The notes under the pieces are model-generated. The model had not been told where the DNA came from. It was given only the letters and a program-made list of their open reading frames with translations, and did no database searches. From Anaerobacillus arseniciselenatis (GTDB lineage: Bacteria > Bacillota > Bacilli > Bacillales > Anaerobacillaceae): 64,000 nucleotides of DNA. The DNA lies in the NCBI RefSeq assembly GCF_001865995.1, contig NZ_MLQQ01000010.1, positions 62,001 through 126,000 on the forward strand. Reading direction: 5' to 3'. Made by a program: the position numbers and the translations under genes. Below are positions 1 through 7,593 of the stretch, one piece after another. The stretch's first letter is position 1. Each line of letters begins with the position of its first letter.

Positions 1-113
1 AACATTTAACTTCATTCTACACATTATTTGTCTATTTTTCAACCATATTTAAAATTTTCTAAATAATTTTTCTCATTCGTTATTTTTTTATTATAAATTC
101 CTCTTATTGTTTC

Positions 114-371
114 TCACGTTAGATATTCTACTACTTTTATTAGAGCCTCTTCACAATCTTCTCCTACTGCTTTAATTGTTATCTGATCTTTATTTTGTAG
201 TCGAAGCGTAATTAGTCCTAAAAAGCTCTTTAGGTTTATTTCTCTTACACTTCCATTCAAGAACTTTTCGAGAAATATTTCTGAACGATAAGGTTGCACT
301 AATTTGCTCAATTCTATAATGGTTTGATCCTCTGAAATATTAATGATTATCTTTTGCGAGACTGTCTTCAT
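114..371 (-). CDS. HPr-like (Crh-like) domain protein lacking the active-site His
   Basis: This 85-residue protein has the length and C-terminal pattern of the PTS phosphocarrier HPr. The stretch INLKSFLGLITL aligns with the HPr segment around regulatory Ser46 (NLKSIMGVMSL), and ITIKAVGEDCEEAL matches the following strand and helix. The N-terminal G-I-H-A-R-P-A active-site loop is absent: the equivalent region reads IIELSKLVQPYR, so no His15 is available for phosphotransfer. That combination recalls Crh, which works only through Ser46 phosphorylation in carbon catabolite control, but this role is inference. The start is supported by AAGGGGTGA just upstream of the ATG. The ATG overlaps the stop of a chemoreceptor remnant, so the gene may have been captured next to a broken gene. 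Confidence 0.6.
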   Translation of the reverse strand: MKTVSQKIIINISEDQTIIELSKLVQPYRSEIFLEKFLNGSVREINLKSFLGLITLRLQNKDQITIKAVGEDCEEALIKVVEYLT

Positions 372-508
372 GATATCACCCCTTCCCTTTTTTCAAGATT
401 CGTTTGATCTGAAAAACCTGCGATTATTGAAACGATTTGTTCAATCTCATTTGACTTATTTTCGAGCTTCTCAATTTGAGCAGATGTAGTTTGATTAGAT
501 CGATCCAA
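368..508 (-). pseudogene. Remnant of methyl-accepting chemotaxis protein signalling domain
   Basis: An open stretch of about 46 codons without a proper start encodes SNEIEQIVSIIAGFSDQTNL, which matches the conserved MCP hairpin region (R-S-x-E-I-x-x-I-V-x-x-I-x-x-I-A-D-Q-T-N-L). The homology stops exactly where LALNAAIEAARAGE should follow, and the frame ends 9 codons later at a TGA overlapping the ATG of the HPr-like gene. Upstream in frame there is a TAA. I read this as a small fragment of a lost chemoreceptor gene. Confidence 0.6.
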
Positions 509-665
509 TTAAACTACATTTTACACACAGAAGACTTATTTTTCAATAAATTTTTACAATTGCTTATTCTCTTGTCGACATACCCGTTTTTCATCGTATC
601 GTCACCCTTTTATACGCAAGATTAATGTAATATAAAGTTAAAATTAACTTAAAGGGGATGTGAAA

Positions 666-1106
666 ATGAACGAACACGCTGTGAAGGAAGAAGTTTTACG
701 AATTTTAAGTGAGCATAGGGTTGGGACACTCTCAACAATGAAAGGGGATCAACCTTTCTCTCGATACATGCTCTTCAGAAATGAAGGGTTAACGCTTTAT
801 ACAATTTCGAGCAAGGTGACCGAAAAAGTGCAAGACATTTTGAACAATCACAAAGTACATATTTTGTTAGGGTTTGAAGGAGCTGGTGGTGGTTACGGAA
901 AGCCTTACATTGATATGACCGCCATTGCGACGATCCATGATGAGCAAGAGCTAAAGGACCGCTTTTGGCACGATAATTTCCGTAAATACTTAGAGGGACC
1001 AGAAGACCCGAATTATATAGTCATTCGCTGTGAGCCGACGTCACTTCGCTTAATTAACCATCCTGAATTAGATGGACCTGCTACAATTAACTTGGCAAAA
1101 CTTTAG
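666..1106 (+). CDS. Pyridoxamine 5'-phosphate oxidase-fold (general stress protein 26-like) protein
   Basis: The 146-residue product has the split-barrel FMN-binding fold of PPOX-family proteins: VGTLSTMKGDQPFSRYMLFR near residues 20-40 is the typical first strand pair, and the motif YTISSKVTEKVQDIL follows. Such proteins usually bind FMN, F420 or haem; the substrate cannot be told from sequence. I place the start at ATG 666 rather than the in-frame GTG 660, because AAAGGGG at 651-657 is 8 nt from the ATG but only 2 nt from the GTG. It stands alone, convergent with the cytochrome gene, and shares a bidirectional terminator with it. Confidence 0.8.
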   Translation: MNEHAVKEEVLRILSEHRVGTLSTMKGDQPFSRYMLFRNEGLTLYTISSKVTEKVQDILNNHKVHILLGFEGAGGGYGKPYIDMTAIATIHDEQELKDRFWHDNFRKYLEGPEDPNYIVIRCEPTSLRLINHPELDGPATINLAKL

Positions 1107-1163
1107 GCTTTATTACCAAAAACAACCTTGAATTAATATTAAAAATACATTATCTACAAACGG

Positions 1164-1195
1164 AAAGGAGCTTAATCCAGTGATTAAGCTCCTTT
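1164..1195. terminator. Bidirectional terminator between convergent genes
   Basis: A perfect 14-bp inverted repeat, AAAGGAGCTTAATC and its complement around a CAGT loop, lies between the PPOX gene and the convergent cytochrome gene. A and T runs flank both sides, so it can serve both strands. Similar AGGAGCTTA hairpins follow the two other cytochrome genes. Confidence 0.75.
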
Positions 1196-1211
1196 AACAT
1201 TTCAATATTTT

Positions 1212-1676
1212 TTATTTTGTATAATCTTTAAGATATCCATGAACGGAAGCACCATCGTGACAATCTGTACAAGAAAGGCCGTTTTGCTCAAAGACAGCGT
1301 GTGAATTTCTAGTTAGGTCGCTACGGTTAGTACTATCTAAATTATGACAAGAAAGACATGTTTCGTCAGGCACTGTAGCATTAATGACACTATAATTGTT
1401 TGGATCTTTTTGTCCAGTAATAGTACTAAAAGCTTTTGTAGTTCCTTTCACTTTATCTTCAATAAACCCTCCACCATGACAGCTTATACAAGAAACCTCA
1501 GCGTGTGGTCTAGCTTCAAAGTATTCCGTAAACTCTGGTGCATCATGACAACTTAAGCAAAAACCATCGCTCGATGTTGCTTTAACCCCCGTATTCGTAA
1601 CTACTGCTATTACAATTCCTGCAAAGACACTTCCTAAAATAATTAAAAATAATTTCTTATTAATCTTCTTAAACAT
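1212..1676 (-). CDS. Membrane-anchored tetrahaem cytochrome c (NapC/NirT-like, short)
   Basis: The 154-residue protein has one N-terminal membrane anchor (about residues 9-27) followed by four CxxCH haem-binding motifs at about 40-44, 63-67, 107-111 and 136-140. This is the layout of NapC/NrfH/NirT quinol dehydrogenases, which pass electrons from menaquinol to exported reductases on the outer face of the membrane. It is about 75% like the second copy at 2379-2846 by eye, with an identical anchor start (MFKKINKKL). A GGGGGA ribosome site sits 6 nt before the ATG. It follows sda by 52 nt without an obvious terminator, so the two may be co-transcribed. The electron acceptor is unknown. Confidence 0.85.
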   Translation of the reverse strand: MFKKINKKLFLIILGSVFAGIVIAVVTNTGVKATSSDGFCLSCHDAPEFTEYFEARPHAEVSCISCHGGGFIEDKVKGTTKAFSTITGQKDPNNYSVINATVPDETCLSCHNLDSTNRSDLTRNSHAVFEQNGLSCTDCHDGASVHGYLKDYTK

Positions 1677-1728
1677 TTTTGAGTCCCCCTATTTTTCACA
1701 TTTGATGTTTTTTCAAAACAAATCTGTA

Positions 1729-1872
1729 CTAAGATGTTTTTCTTATATAATCTAGCAACGACCTTCTCTCAATTTCTTCTTTAATTAAATTAATGAAGTC
1801 CGCACTAAGATTTAATTCAATAGCTTTATAATATGTTTGAATTACTAAGTCATTAGAAAAGTCTTTCATCAT
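1729..1872 (-). CDS. sda: Sda, sporulation histidine-kinase inhibitor
   Basis: A 47-codon gene encodes a product starting MMKDFSNDLVIQTYYKAIEL and ending RRSLLDYIRKTS. It aligns along most of its length with Bacillus subtilis Sda ([35 protein letters not shown]), the antiparallel-helix protein that binds KinA/KinB and blocks autophosphorylation when replication is perturbed. The second Met (1869) matches the B. subtilis start. No good ribosome site lies close by: AAGGAGG is about 22 nt upstream. Downstream is the tetrahaem cytochrome gene, an unusual neighbour. Two degenerate DnaA-box-like 9-mers lie upstream. Confidence 0.85.
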   Translation of the reverse strand: MMKDFSNDLVIQTYYKAIELNLSADFINLIKEEIERRSLLDYIRKTS

Positions 1873-2270
1873 GTCTCTGCTGTATGCAGTTCAACCTCCT
1901 TAAAATCGTTGGTATTTATAACATTCTTTTAATACATTTAGTGAATTTTGATATTTTATAACTGACTCACCATATTTTGTGTATAGTGAGTATTCACAAC
2001 CACCATTGTTTCATTTTTTACCACAATCACTCTACAACTTAACTATACTAGCTTTTTTATATCTCATCAATGCTACAAGCCTTAAATACAGACTTTCCCC
2101 TACAACAAAATAAAAGCCCTGACTAAGCGACTTAAAATAGTATGTGATTTTCCGATACACATTGTCAAAGACTATGTATTTATATTAACTAATTACCTAA
2201 TCAAATTTTACAAACAAAAAACACCTCCTTAGCCATCGCTCACATTCCAGAATGAAAAAGTTTTTTCACA
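1873..2270. other. Gene-free stretch upstream of sda
   Basis: About 400 nt with no credible coding region. It must hold the sda promoter. Two 9-mers each two mismatches from the DnaA box TTATCCACA are visible: GTATTCACA at 1990-1998 and TTTACCACA at 2017-2025. B. subtilis sda is controlled by DnaA boxes, so these are worth noting, but such degenerate matches also arise by chance in AT-rich DNA. Confidence 0.3.
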
Positions 2271-2271
2271 G

Positions 2272-2305
2272 AAAAAAAGAGCTTATCCATGAGATAAGCT
2301 CCTTT
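2272..2305 (-). terminator. Rho-independent terminator after second tetrahaem cytochrome
   Basis: AGAGCTTATC and its complement around CATGA form a hairpin; on the minus strand it is followed by seven T. It lies about 75 nt past the stop of the cytochrome gene at 2379. Confidence 0.75.
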
Positions 2306-2378
2306 AATATTCATGTATTCTATTATTCTTAAGTGCCTTTTCAACTGTCCAACGTTAGTTAATTTGTTGCTTTAAAGA

Positions 2379-2846
2379 TTAATTTGAGTAATCTCTAAGG
2401 TAACCATGTATGGACGGTCCATCATGACAATCTGTACAAGAAAGGTTGTTCTCTGCATAAATTGCATGACCACTCAAGAATGCATCACTACGATTGTCAT
2501 TATCTAAATTATGGCAAGATAAACACTTATCGTCCGATACTCCCTTAGAAACTAATTCGTCATAATTGTTTGGGTCAATTTGACCTGCAAGTGTAGAAAA
2601 AGCTTTCTTAGTACCTTCTACCTTATCTTGAACCAAGCCTTTAGTATGACAGTCTATACAAGAAACTTCAGCGTGCGACCTAGCCTCAAATTGTTCTACA
2701 AACTCTGGTGCATCATGACAACTTAAGCAAAAGCCATCAGATGATGTAGCTTTAACACCTTGATTTGTTACAACGGCTAATACGATACCAACAAATATAC
2801 TTCCTAAAATAATTAATGATAATTTCTTATTGATCTTTTTAAACAT
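2379..2846 (-). CDS. Membrane-anchored tetrahaem cytochrome c, second paralogue
   Basis: This 155-residue protein duplicates the 1212-1676 gene: same anchor helix (about 9-27), then CxxCH motifs at about 40-44, 63-67, 108-112 and 137-141. The second motif is CIDCH instead of CISCH, and the loop between haems 2 and 3 has diverged. Such small NapC/NrfH-type proteins are menaquinol oxidases that hand electrons to exported partners. It has its own sigma-A-type promoter (3016-3044), which closely resembles that of the pentahaem lipoprotein gene, so the two are probably co-regulated. Two diverged tetrahaem copies plus a pentahaem lipoprotein suggest an extracytoplasmic electron-transfer chain. Confidence 0.85.
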   Translation of the reverse strand: MFKKINKKLSLIILGSIFVGIVLAVVTNQGVKATSSDGFCLSCHDAPEFVEQFEARSHAEVSCIDCHTKGLVQDKVEGTKKAFSTLAGQIDPNNYDELVSKGVSDDKCLSCHNLDNDNRSDAFLSGHAIYAENNLSCTDCHDGPSIHGYLRDYSN

Positions 2847-2852
2847 TTCTAG

Positions 2853-2999
2853 TCACCTTCTTTGTTTGGGATGTTTTTTTATGATTATGTTTTTCTCGTT
2901 GCTGAAATCCTCTAAAGTTAGTACCATTTTTAATTTTTTATTTACAAATTGGTTAAATAGAGGATTGATATGTTTTGTGTATTTTTCTTTTTTTAACAT
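2853..2999 (-). CDS. Doubtful 48-codon ORF in cytochrome leader
   Basis: An ATG-started frame of 48 codons, rich in Lys, ends 7 nt before the start of the second cytochrome gene, so its stop overlaps that gene's ribosome site. It has no clear ribosome site of its own and its ATG is only about 10 nt from the inferred transcription start. No family is recognised. It may be a leader peptide or chance; I rate it low. Confidence 0.2.
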   Translation of the reverse strand: MLKKEKYTKHINPLFNQFVNKKLKMVLTLEDFSNEKNIIIKKHPKQRR

Positions 3000-3015
3000 T
3001 ATTCTCTATGAGATT

Positions 3016-3044
3016 ACTATACTATTTTTTACACAATAACTCAA
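3016..3044 (-). promoter_or_regulatory. Promoter of second tetrahaem cytochrome gene
   Basis: On the minus strand TTGAGT (3044-3039), a 17-nt spacer and TATAGT (3021-3016) form a sigma-A-type promoter. The stretch GTGAAAAA ... AAAAAATAGTATAGTA is shared almost base for base with the promoter of the pentahaem lipoprotein gene at 4581-4609. Confidence 0.6.
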
Positions 3045-3267
3045 TATTTTTCACTTTATAGACACATTTTATTTTAGCACCCGCTAACAAAACTAGGATT
3101 TAATAGCCTAATAATAAAAAAACTAAATAATCGCCTCTATAAATACGAAACAAAAATGTGGTAAAAATACGTTAAATGTGTGATATTTTTATATACTATA
3201 CTATAAAAGTTGTGACTGAGTTCACCCAGCTCGATGTAAAGCGCTATCCTGAAACACATCTAAATAT

Positions 3268-3304
3268 AAAAGGAGCCTAACCTAACGCTTAAGCTCCTTT
3301 TAAT
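3268..3304 (-). terminator. Probable terminator downstream of pentahaem lipoprotein
   Basis: AAAAGGAGC ... GCTCCTTTT inverted repeat with a T-rich flank, of the same AGGAGCTTA family as the terminators of the two tetrahaem genes. It is about 145 nt beyond the stop at 3449. Confidence 0.45.
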
Positions 3305-3323
3305 AAAAACTATATTATTCAAT

Positions 3324-3434
3324 GAATTTCATAATTCATTATTTTCGCCACTACGATCAATATATAGTTGCGTCAAAACCATTCGCAAACTATATATTGT
3401 TTAATGTGCCTCATTTTTGGTAATTATGAAATTC
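3324..3434. repeat. Nested long inverted repeat (possible small mobile element)
   Basis: Outer arms GAATTTCATAATT (3324-3336) and AATTATGAAATTC (3422-3434) are perfect 13-bp complements. Nested inside, CAATATATAGTTGCG (3358-3372) pairs with CGCAAACTATATATTG (3384-3399) with one bulged base. The left part also matches 24014-24042 in the opposite orientation (about 27 of 30 bases), so it belongs to a dispersed family. Confidence 0.5.
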
Positions 3435-3448
3435 ACTCTATTAATAAA

Positions 3449-4498
3449 TTATTGAAGCTTCCATAATGATTCTTGTAATAGAGACTTAGCATATTTCGGA
3501 TTATGCGCTCCACCACTCTTGTCGCTATATACAAGATAATAGTTATAAGCAGCAACAAATGCTTCTTTACTTACCTTTTCAATATCAACAGGCTCCCCAG
3601 CAGCATCAACAAACGGGAATGTTAGTCTAGACATACCGATTGCTGCAGCGCCATCTACAGCCGCTACTGCTGCATCGTGTAATTCTTCTAGTAACTCATC
3701 AAGTTCAGCTTGGAGATTTCCACCCACTGAAAAATCAGAAGTATTCGAGTGACATGAACCACAACTAGCTTCAATGTCTGCTATATCCATAGAAAAGTTA
3801 TGTGAAACATACCCTTCTTCTGTTTCTGGCATGTGGCAGCCAACACATCCAAGTAGTTGGTGACCAACAGAGTTTGCGTATTCTACATCAGGATACTCTA
3901 TTCCTCCCATACCAGAATATAACGCACCAGCATCATAGTGTGGGTAATCTGTTGGTTGCCCTTCACCAGAAGCCCACTGCTCATACATATCTACTGTATC
4001 TCTTCGACCGTTATGACACGAAATACAAAGTGCTGTTTCTTTCCCCGCTTCATACGCACCATCTACAAACGGTACATACCCTTCTGTCACCCCAGTTAAT
4101 AACATTTCTTGACCGGCACCAGTATGACATGTAGCGCAATCCATTGTCATAGGTAATTCAACTTCTTCACCTGCTTCTTCGTCAGCTTGTGGCGTATAAG
4201 GGTTGTCAGATAAGTGTTGTAAAAAACCATTTCCAGAGTGACAAGGTTGACAACCGTCTCTTGTACCAGCTGAATTAAGAGGACCATCTGTACTTGCGTG
4301 CCCTGTTAATGCCCATTCAGCACTAATTGCCTCTATCACAGCTATACTACTAATATCCTCTGGAGTCGTTAAATTTGTACCTAAAGATGTTGAAGCATTA
4401 TTATTTTCTTGTGGTGCTTCAGTCGTAGTGGTTTCACTACACGCTGTTAGAAAAAGCGCTACTATTAAAATTACTGCAATTGACCAAAATTTCTTCAT
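3449..4498 (-). CDS. Pentahaem c-type cytochrome lipoprotein
   Basis: The 349-residue protein starts with a lipoprotein signal peptide (MKKFWSIAVILIVALFLTAC; acylated Cys at about 20), then a Thr/Asn-rich linker, and five CxxCH motifs at about 83, 121, 158, 218 and 246 (CQPCH, CATCH, CISCH, CVGCH, CGSCH). It should sit on the outer face of the membrane as a multihaem electron carrier or terminal reductase. I chose ATG 4498 over the in-frame upstream ATG 4534 because GAGGAGG lies 8 nt before it and the signal peptide begins there. The C-terminal 100 residues have no haem motif. It is likely a partner of the tetrahaem quinol oxidases downstream. The terminal acceptor cannot be inferred. Confidence 0.85.
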   Translation of the reverse strand: MKKFWSIAVILIVALFLTACSETTTTEAPQENNNASTSLGTNLTTPEDISSIAVIEAISAEWALTGHASTDGPLNSAGTRDGCQPCHSGNGFLQHLSDNPYTPQADEEAGEEVELPMTMDCATCHTGAGQEMLLTGVTEGYVPFVDGAYEAGKETALCISCHNGRRDTVDMYEQWASGEGQPTDYPHYDAGALYSGMGGIEYPDVEYANSVGHQLLGCVGCHMPETEEGYVSHNFSMDIADIEASCGSCHSNTSDFSVGGNLQAELDELLEELHDAAVAAVDGAAAIGMSRLTFPFVDAAGEPVDIEKVSKEAFVAAYNYYLVYSDKSGGAHNPKYAKSLLQESLWKLQ

Positions 4499-4580
4499 TT
4501 TTTCTTCCTCCTCTTTTACACTACCAATATTCATATTTTATAAAAACCGTATAAAATTTCTTTAATTTATTTATAAAACT

Positions 4581-4609
4581 ACTATACTATTTTTTTCATA
4601 ATAAATCAC
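4581..4609 (-). promoter_or_regulatory. Promoter of pentahaem lipoprotein gene
   Basis: GTGATT (4609-4604), 17 nt, TATAGT (4586-4581) on the minus strand, sharing spacer and flanks with the promoter at 3016-3044. Just upstream the direct repeat TGTGA-AAAAG-TGTGA is half-similar to an Fnr/Crp palindrome but in direct orientation. Confidence 0.55.
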
Positions 4610-4850
4610 ACTTTTTCACAAATTGTACAAATATTTTTTTGAACAACCTTATTTAATAAGGATAAATAAGTTTTTTTATTCTTTACTCCAAATTACATTG
4701 TGTAAAAAATGTGGGTTAGTTACTTAATTGTGGACTATGCACCATTTAACGTGCATACCACTAAACATTAAACGTGTTCCTTAGTCTTATAATAGCTCTC
4801 CCCTCATCTACTAAACATTATTGATAGTACAAAAAAAGCAAAAAGCCCAA

Positions 4851-5831
4851 CTAGAGTAGACTTTTTGATAATTTAGTATTCGTAGCTATTTTTAATAGCT
4901 TCATGTTTTTTTCTTGTCTTCTATACAATTGTTGCGCTTTCTCAACCGAAATTTTTTCAAAAGAAATTTTTGTCCCTGGCATTTGTTGAACGAGTCGTGG
5001 AATGTCTGTGGTAATCACTGTACCTATGCGTGTATAGCCACCTGAAGTTTGGCGGTCCGCTAATAAAACAATTGGTTGGCCACTAGCAGGCACTTGAATT
5101 GTGCCAACGGTTATTGCATCTGAGAGAATGTCAGCTTCTTCTCGATGTTCAATTACAGTTCCAGAGAGTCGGCATCCCATACGATCAACTTCTCTTGTGA
5201 TTGCATACCACTCATTGAAAAATGTCGTTAAACCTTTTTCAGTAAAAGCATGATGATCAGGTCCGACAATGACTCGGAAAGGCTTACCGCTAGTATAGTT
5301 TGGGATGATTTCTGGTGATAGTACTCGTCCACTGAGCTTTTTATGAGAAGCATTCATTTCACCACAAGAAAGAATATCGCCTTTTCGTATTTCCCGGCCG
5401 TCGATACCACCCATATTCGCTTTTAAATATGTCGCCTTACTTCCTAAAACTTCGTTACAATTTATTCCACCAGCAACGGCAATATACGCTCGGACACCAT
5501 GCTTTGGTTGTCCAAACGCTAATGTTTGACCTTTCTTCGCATATATTGACCTCCAAGGCCTTACTGCTCTACCGTCAATCGTCGCCGATAAATCAGCACC
5601 AGTAATTGCAATAACAGTATCATCAAGTACTCGAATCTCAGGGCCCATCATCGTTACTTCTAATGTTGCCGCTGTTGGATCGTTGCCAACGAGTAGGTTT
5701 CCAATTCGGTGAGCAAAATTATCCATCGCTCCAGAAACGACTATCCCATATTGTTGATAGCCGACACGCCCAACGTCTTGAATTGTTGTCAGCAGCCCTG
5801 ATTTTTTCACATGAAAAATGGCTGTTTTCAT
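4851..5831 (-). CDS. pxpC: 5-oxoprolinase subunit C (KipA/biotin-dependent carboxyltransferase family)
   Basis: This 326-residue protein belongs to the PxpC/KipA family: it has the GLLTTIQDVGRVGYQQYGI opening, GPEIRVLDD, and the GQPIVLLADRQTSGGYTRIG segment near residue 250. With PxpA and PxpB it makes the prokaryotic ATP-dependent 5-oxoprolinase, which opens 5-oxoproline to glutamate in the cytoplasm. It overlaps pxpA by 4 nt, indicating translational coupling. In B. subtilis the same proteins are also known as Kip regulators of KinA. The homologous domain recurs inside the large carboxylase at 42323-45961. Confidence 0.9.
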   Translation of the reverse strand: MKTAIFHVKKSGLLTTIQDVGRVGYQQYGIVVSGAMDNFAHRIGNLLVGNDPTAATLEVTMMGPEIRVLDDTVIAITGADLSATIDGRAVRPWRSIYAKKGQTLAFGQPKHGVRAYIAVAGGINCNEVLGSKATYLKANMGGIDGREIRKGDILSCGEMNASHKKLSGRVLSPEIIPNYTSGKPFRVIVGPDHHAFTEKGLTTFFNEWYAITREVDRMGCRLSGTVIEHREEADILSDAITVGTIQVPASGQPIVLLADRQTSGGYTRIGTVITTDIPRLVQQMPGTKISFEKISVEKAQQLYRRQEKNMKLLKIATNTKLSKSLL

Positions 5832-6601
5832 GACTTTCTTGTATTCCCAACACTTTGAAGGATAACACCTTCATCAAGAAGTGCTAAACGAAGTTTTTGA
5901 ACAAATATTAAGGCACTTGGCTCATCTCCGTGTATACATACTGTGTCTGCTTTTAGCGGTATAATCGTTCCGTCAACAGCGGTCGTTTCTCCTTTGCTAA
6001 CGATTTGAGTAACTCGCTCAATCGCTTCATCGACATCCTTAATCATTGCATTTGGATCTTTTCTAGATGTTAACGTCCCGTTAGGTTGATATGTACGGTC
6101 AGCAAAAACTTCATTAGCTACGTTTAACCCTATTTTTTCACCGGCAACAATTAACTCACTTCCAGATAATCCATATAAAATTAAACTCGGATTCGTATCA
6201 TAAACTGCTTCAGCGATCGCTTCCGCCACCTCTTTTTTTACTGATGCAATATTAAATAGAGCTCCATGTGGCTTTACGTGCTGCATGTTCACTCGGTGTA
6301 TCTTACAAAATCCACTTAACGCATTCACTTGATAAACGACAGAATTATAAATATCTCGCGGACTTGTATCTATGTTTCTACGCCCAAAACCGAAAAGATC
6401 GTTAAAACCTGGGTGCGCACCTATTGCCACATTTTTCTCGACAGCTAATTGAACGGTGTTCGACATAACATTGTGGTCGCCAGCATGGTACCCACAAGCA
6501 ATGTTAGCTGACGTAATCAAGTCTAATACCTGTTCATCTTGACCAAGCTTATAATGGCCAAAACTTTCTCCTAAATCACAGTTTAAATCAACCGTTAGCA
6601 T
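5828..6601 (-). CDS. pxpA: 5-oxoprolinase subunit A (LamB/YcsF family)
   Basis: The 257-residue product carries the family opening VDLNCDLGESFG and the segments SANIACGYHAGDHNVM and GAHPGFNDLFGFGRR, with KPHGALFN further on, all hallmarks of LamB/YcsF proteins. In the 5-oxoprolinase complex it forms the barrel-like catalytic subunit working with PxpB/PxpC. Length is normal. It lies 15 nt after pxpB and overlaps pxpC, forming a pxpBAC operon that recycles 5-oxoproline arising spontaneously from glutamine. Confidence 0.9.
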   Translation of the reverse strand: MLTVDLNCDLGESFGHYKLGQDEQVLDLITSANIACGYHAGDHNVMSNTVQLAVEKNVAIGAHPGFNDLFGFGRRNIDTSPRDIYNSVVYQVNALSGFCKIHRVNMQHVKPHGALFNIASVKKEVAEAIAEAVYDTNPSLILYGLSGSELIVAGEKIGLNVANEVFADRTYQPNGTLTSRKDPNAMIKDVDEAIERVTQIVSKGETTAVDGTIIPLKADTVCIHGDEPSALIFVQKLRLALLDEGVILQSVGNTRKS

Positions 6602-6616
6602 ATTGACCCACCTCTC

Positions 6617-7345
6617 TTAATCTTCTATAAGCTCATATTCTAATCTGTAAGCCTGTTTTTCTATTAAGCTAGCTATTTCTTCGTATTCTTTTTTTTCTAT
6701 GGGACAAAATTGAACATAATCGCCAGCCTCAAATAAAGAAGGTGTGGTCCGATTACTATCGTATAAAACTAATGGGGTACGCCCGATAATTTGCCAACCA
6801 CCAGGGGTAGATAAAGAATAAATTCCAGTCTGCTCACCAGCGATACCGACAGAACCTACTGGCACTGATGAACGAGGAACCGCCAATCGCGGTGTGCTAA
6901 TTACTTTAGGCATGCCACCCATGTACGGAAAGCCGGGGGTAAAACCGAGCATGTGAATCATGTATTTTGCTTTTGAATGAATTTCGATTACTTCTTCTTG
7001 TGTCAAATTGTTGTGTGAGGCAACATTGATGAGATCGGGGCCGAATTTACCACCATAACAAACGGGAACGGTAACACACCTCGTTTTTGAAGTGGGAAAC
7101 GCCTCAAGTTTCCTAAAAAGATTTTGAAGGTTTGACACTAAGTGGTGATAAGTTGTTTCTAACGGTTCATAAAACACTGTAACTGCTGTATAACTAGGTG
7201 TCCATTCAATGACGCCTTTAGGTGCGGCAGTTTTTAACACTTCACAAAAACTACGAATCTGACGATTCACTTCTGTTGAAATCGAATCTCCAAATGAAAC
7301 ACGAACCGCTGCATCCCCAAGGGGAGAGTATTTTAACTCCAACAA
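6617..7345 (-). CDS. pxpB: 5-oxoprolinase subunit B (KipI/allophanate hydrolase subunit 1 family)
   Basis: The 242-residue protein has the family's C-terminal cyclophilin-like core: GFTPGFPYMGGMP, PRLAVPRSSVPVGSVGIAGEQTGIYS and PGGWQIIGRTP (about residues 130-190). It pairs with PxpC in 5-oxoprolinase; the B. subtilis orthologue KipI also inhibits the sporulation kinase KinA. Translation probably starts at one of two tandem TTG codons behind GGGAGTGA. It is the first gene of the pxpBAC operon. No transporter gene is linked. Confidence 0.9.
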   Translation of the reverse strand: MLELKYSPLGDAAVRVSFGDSISTEVNRQIRSFCEVLKTAAPKGVIEWTPSYTAVTVFYEPLETTYHHLVSNLQNLFRKLEAFPTSKTRCVTVPVCYGGKFGPDLINVASHNNLTQEEVIEIHSKAKYMIHMLGFTPGFPYMGGMPKVISTPRLAVPRSSVPVGSVGIAGEQTGIYSLSTPGGWQIIGRTPLVLYDSNRTTPSLFEAGDYVQFCPIEKKEYEEIASLIEKQAYRLEYELIED

Positions 7346-7424
7346 CTTTATTCACTCCCTTATAAGCAAAGTATTCCGAACATTATATTTTTATTATATC
7401 AATATTTGTAATAAAAGACACACA

Positions 7425-7587
7425 GGTGTGCGATGCTCGAATAGACCAACTTAACTATTTTATTCAGATTGCTATCCCGTTTGAACGATTTGTTGTCCAA
7501 TTGAAATATTTTGTTGTCCAATTTCGACTTTTTGCTGTCGACTTCCATAAATTTGTTGTCCAATTCTAACATTATCGTTGTCCAACC
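7425..7587. repeat. 21-bp-periodic intergenic array (TTGTTGTCCAATT units)
   Basis: About five degenerate units with a strict 21-nt period, core TTGTTGTCCAA, run from about 7487 to the desR terminator; the outer edge carries GGTGTGC at 7425-7431. On the minus strand one frame is open and would give heptad repeats (LDNKFME-VDSKKSK-LDNKIFQ), but there is no sensible start, so I treat it as a repeat and not a gene. Two arrays with other unit sequences but the same GTGTGC border occur at 21306-21628 and 24807-25021. Confidence 0.6.
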
Positions 7588-7593
7588 TATAAC

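Noticed and set aside
2830..3039. 69-codon plus-strand hydrophobic frame
   Set aside because: Antisense to the cytochrome leader and promoter; no ribosome site.
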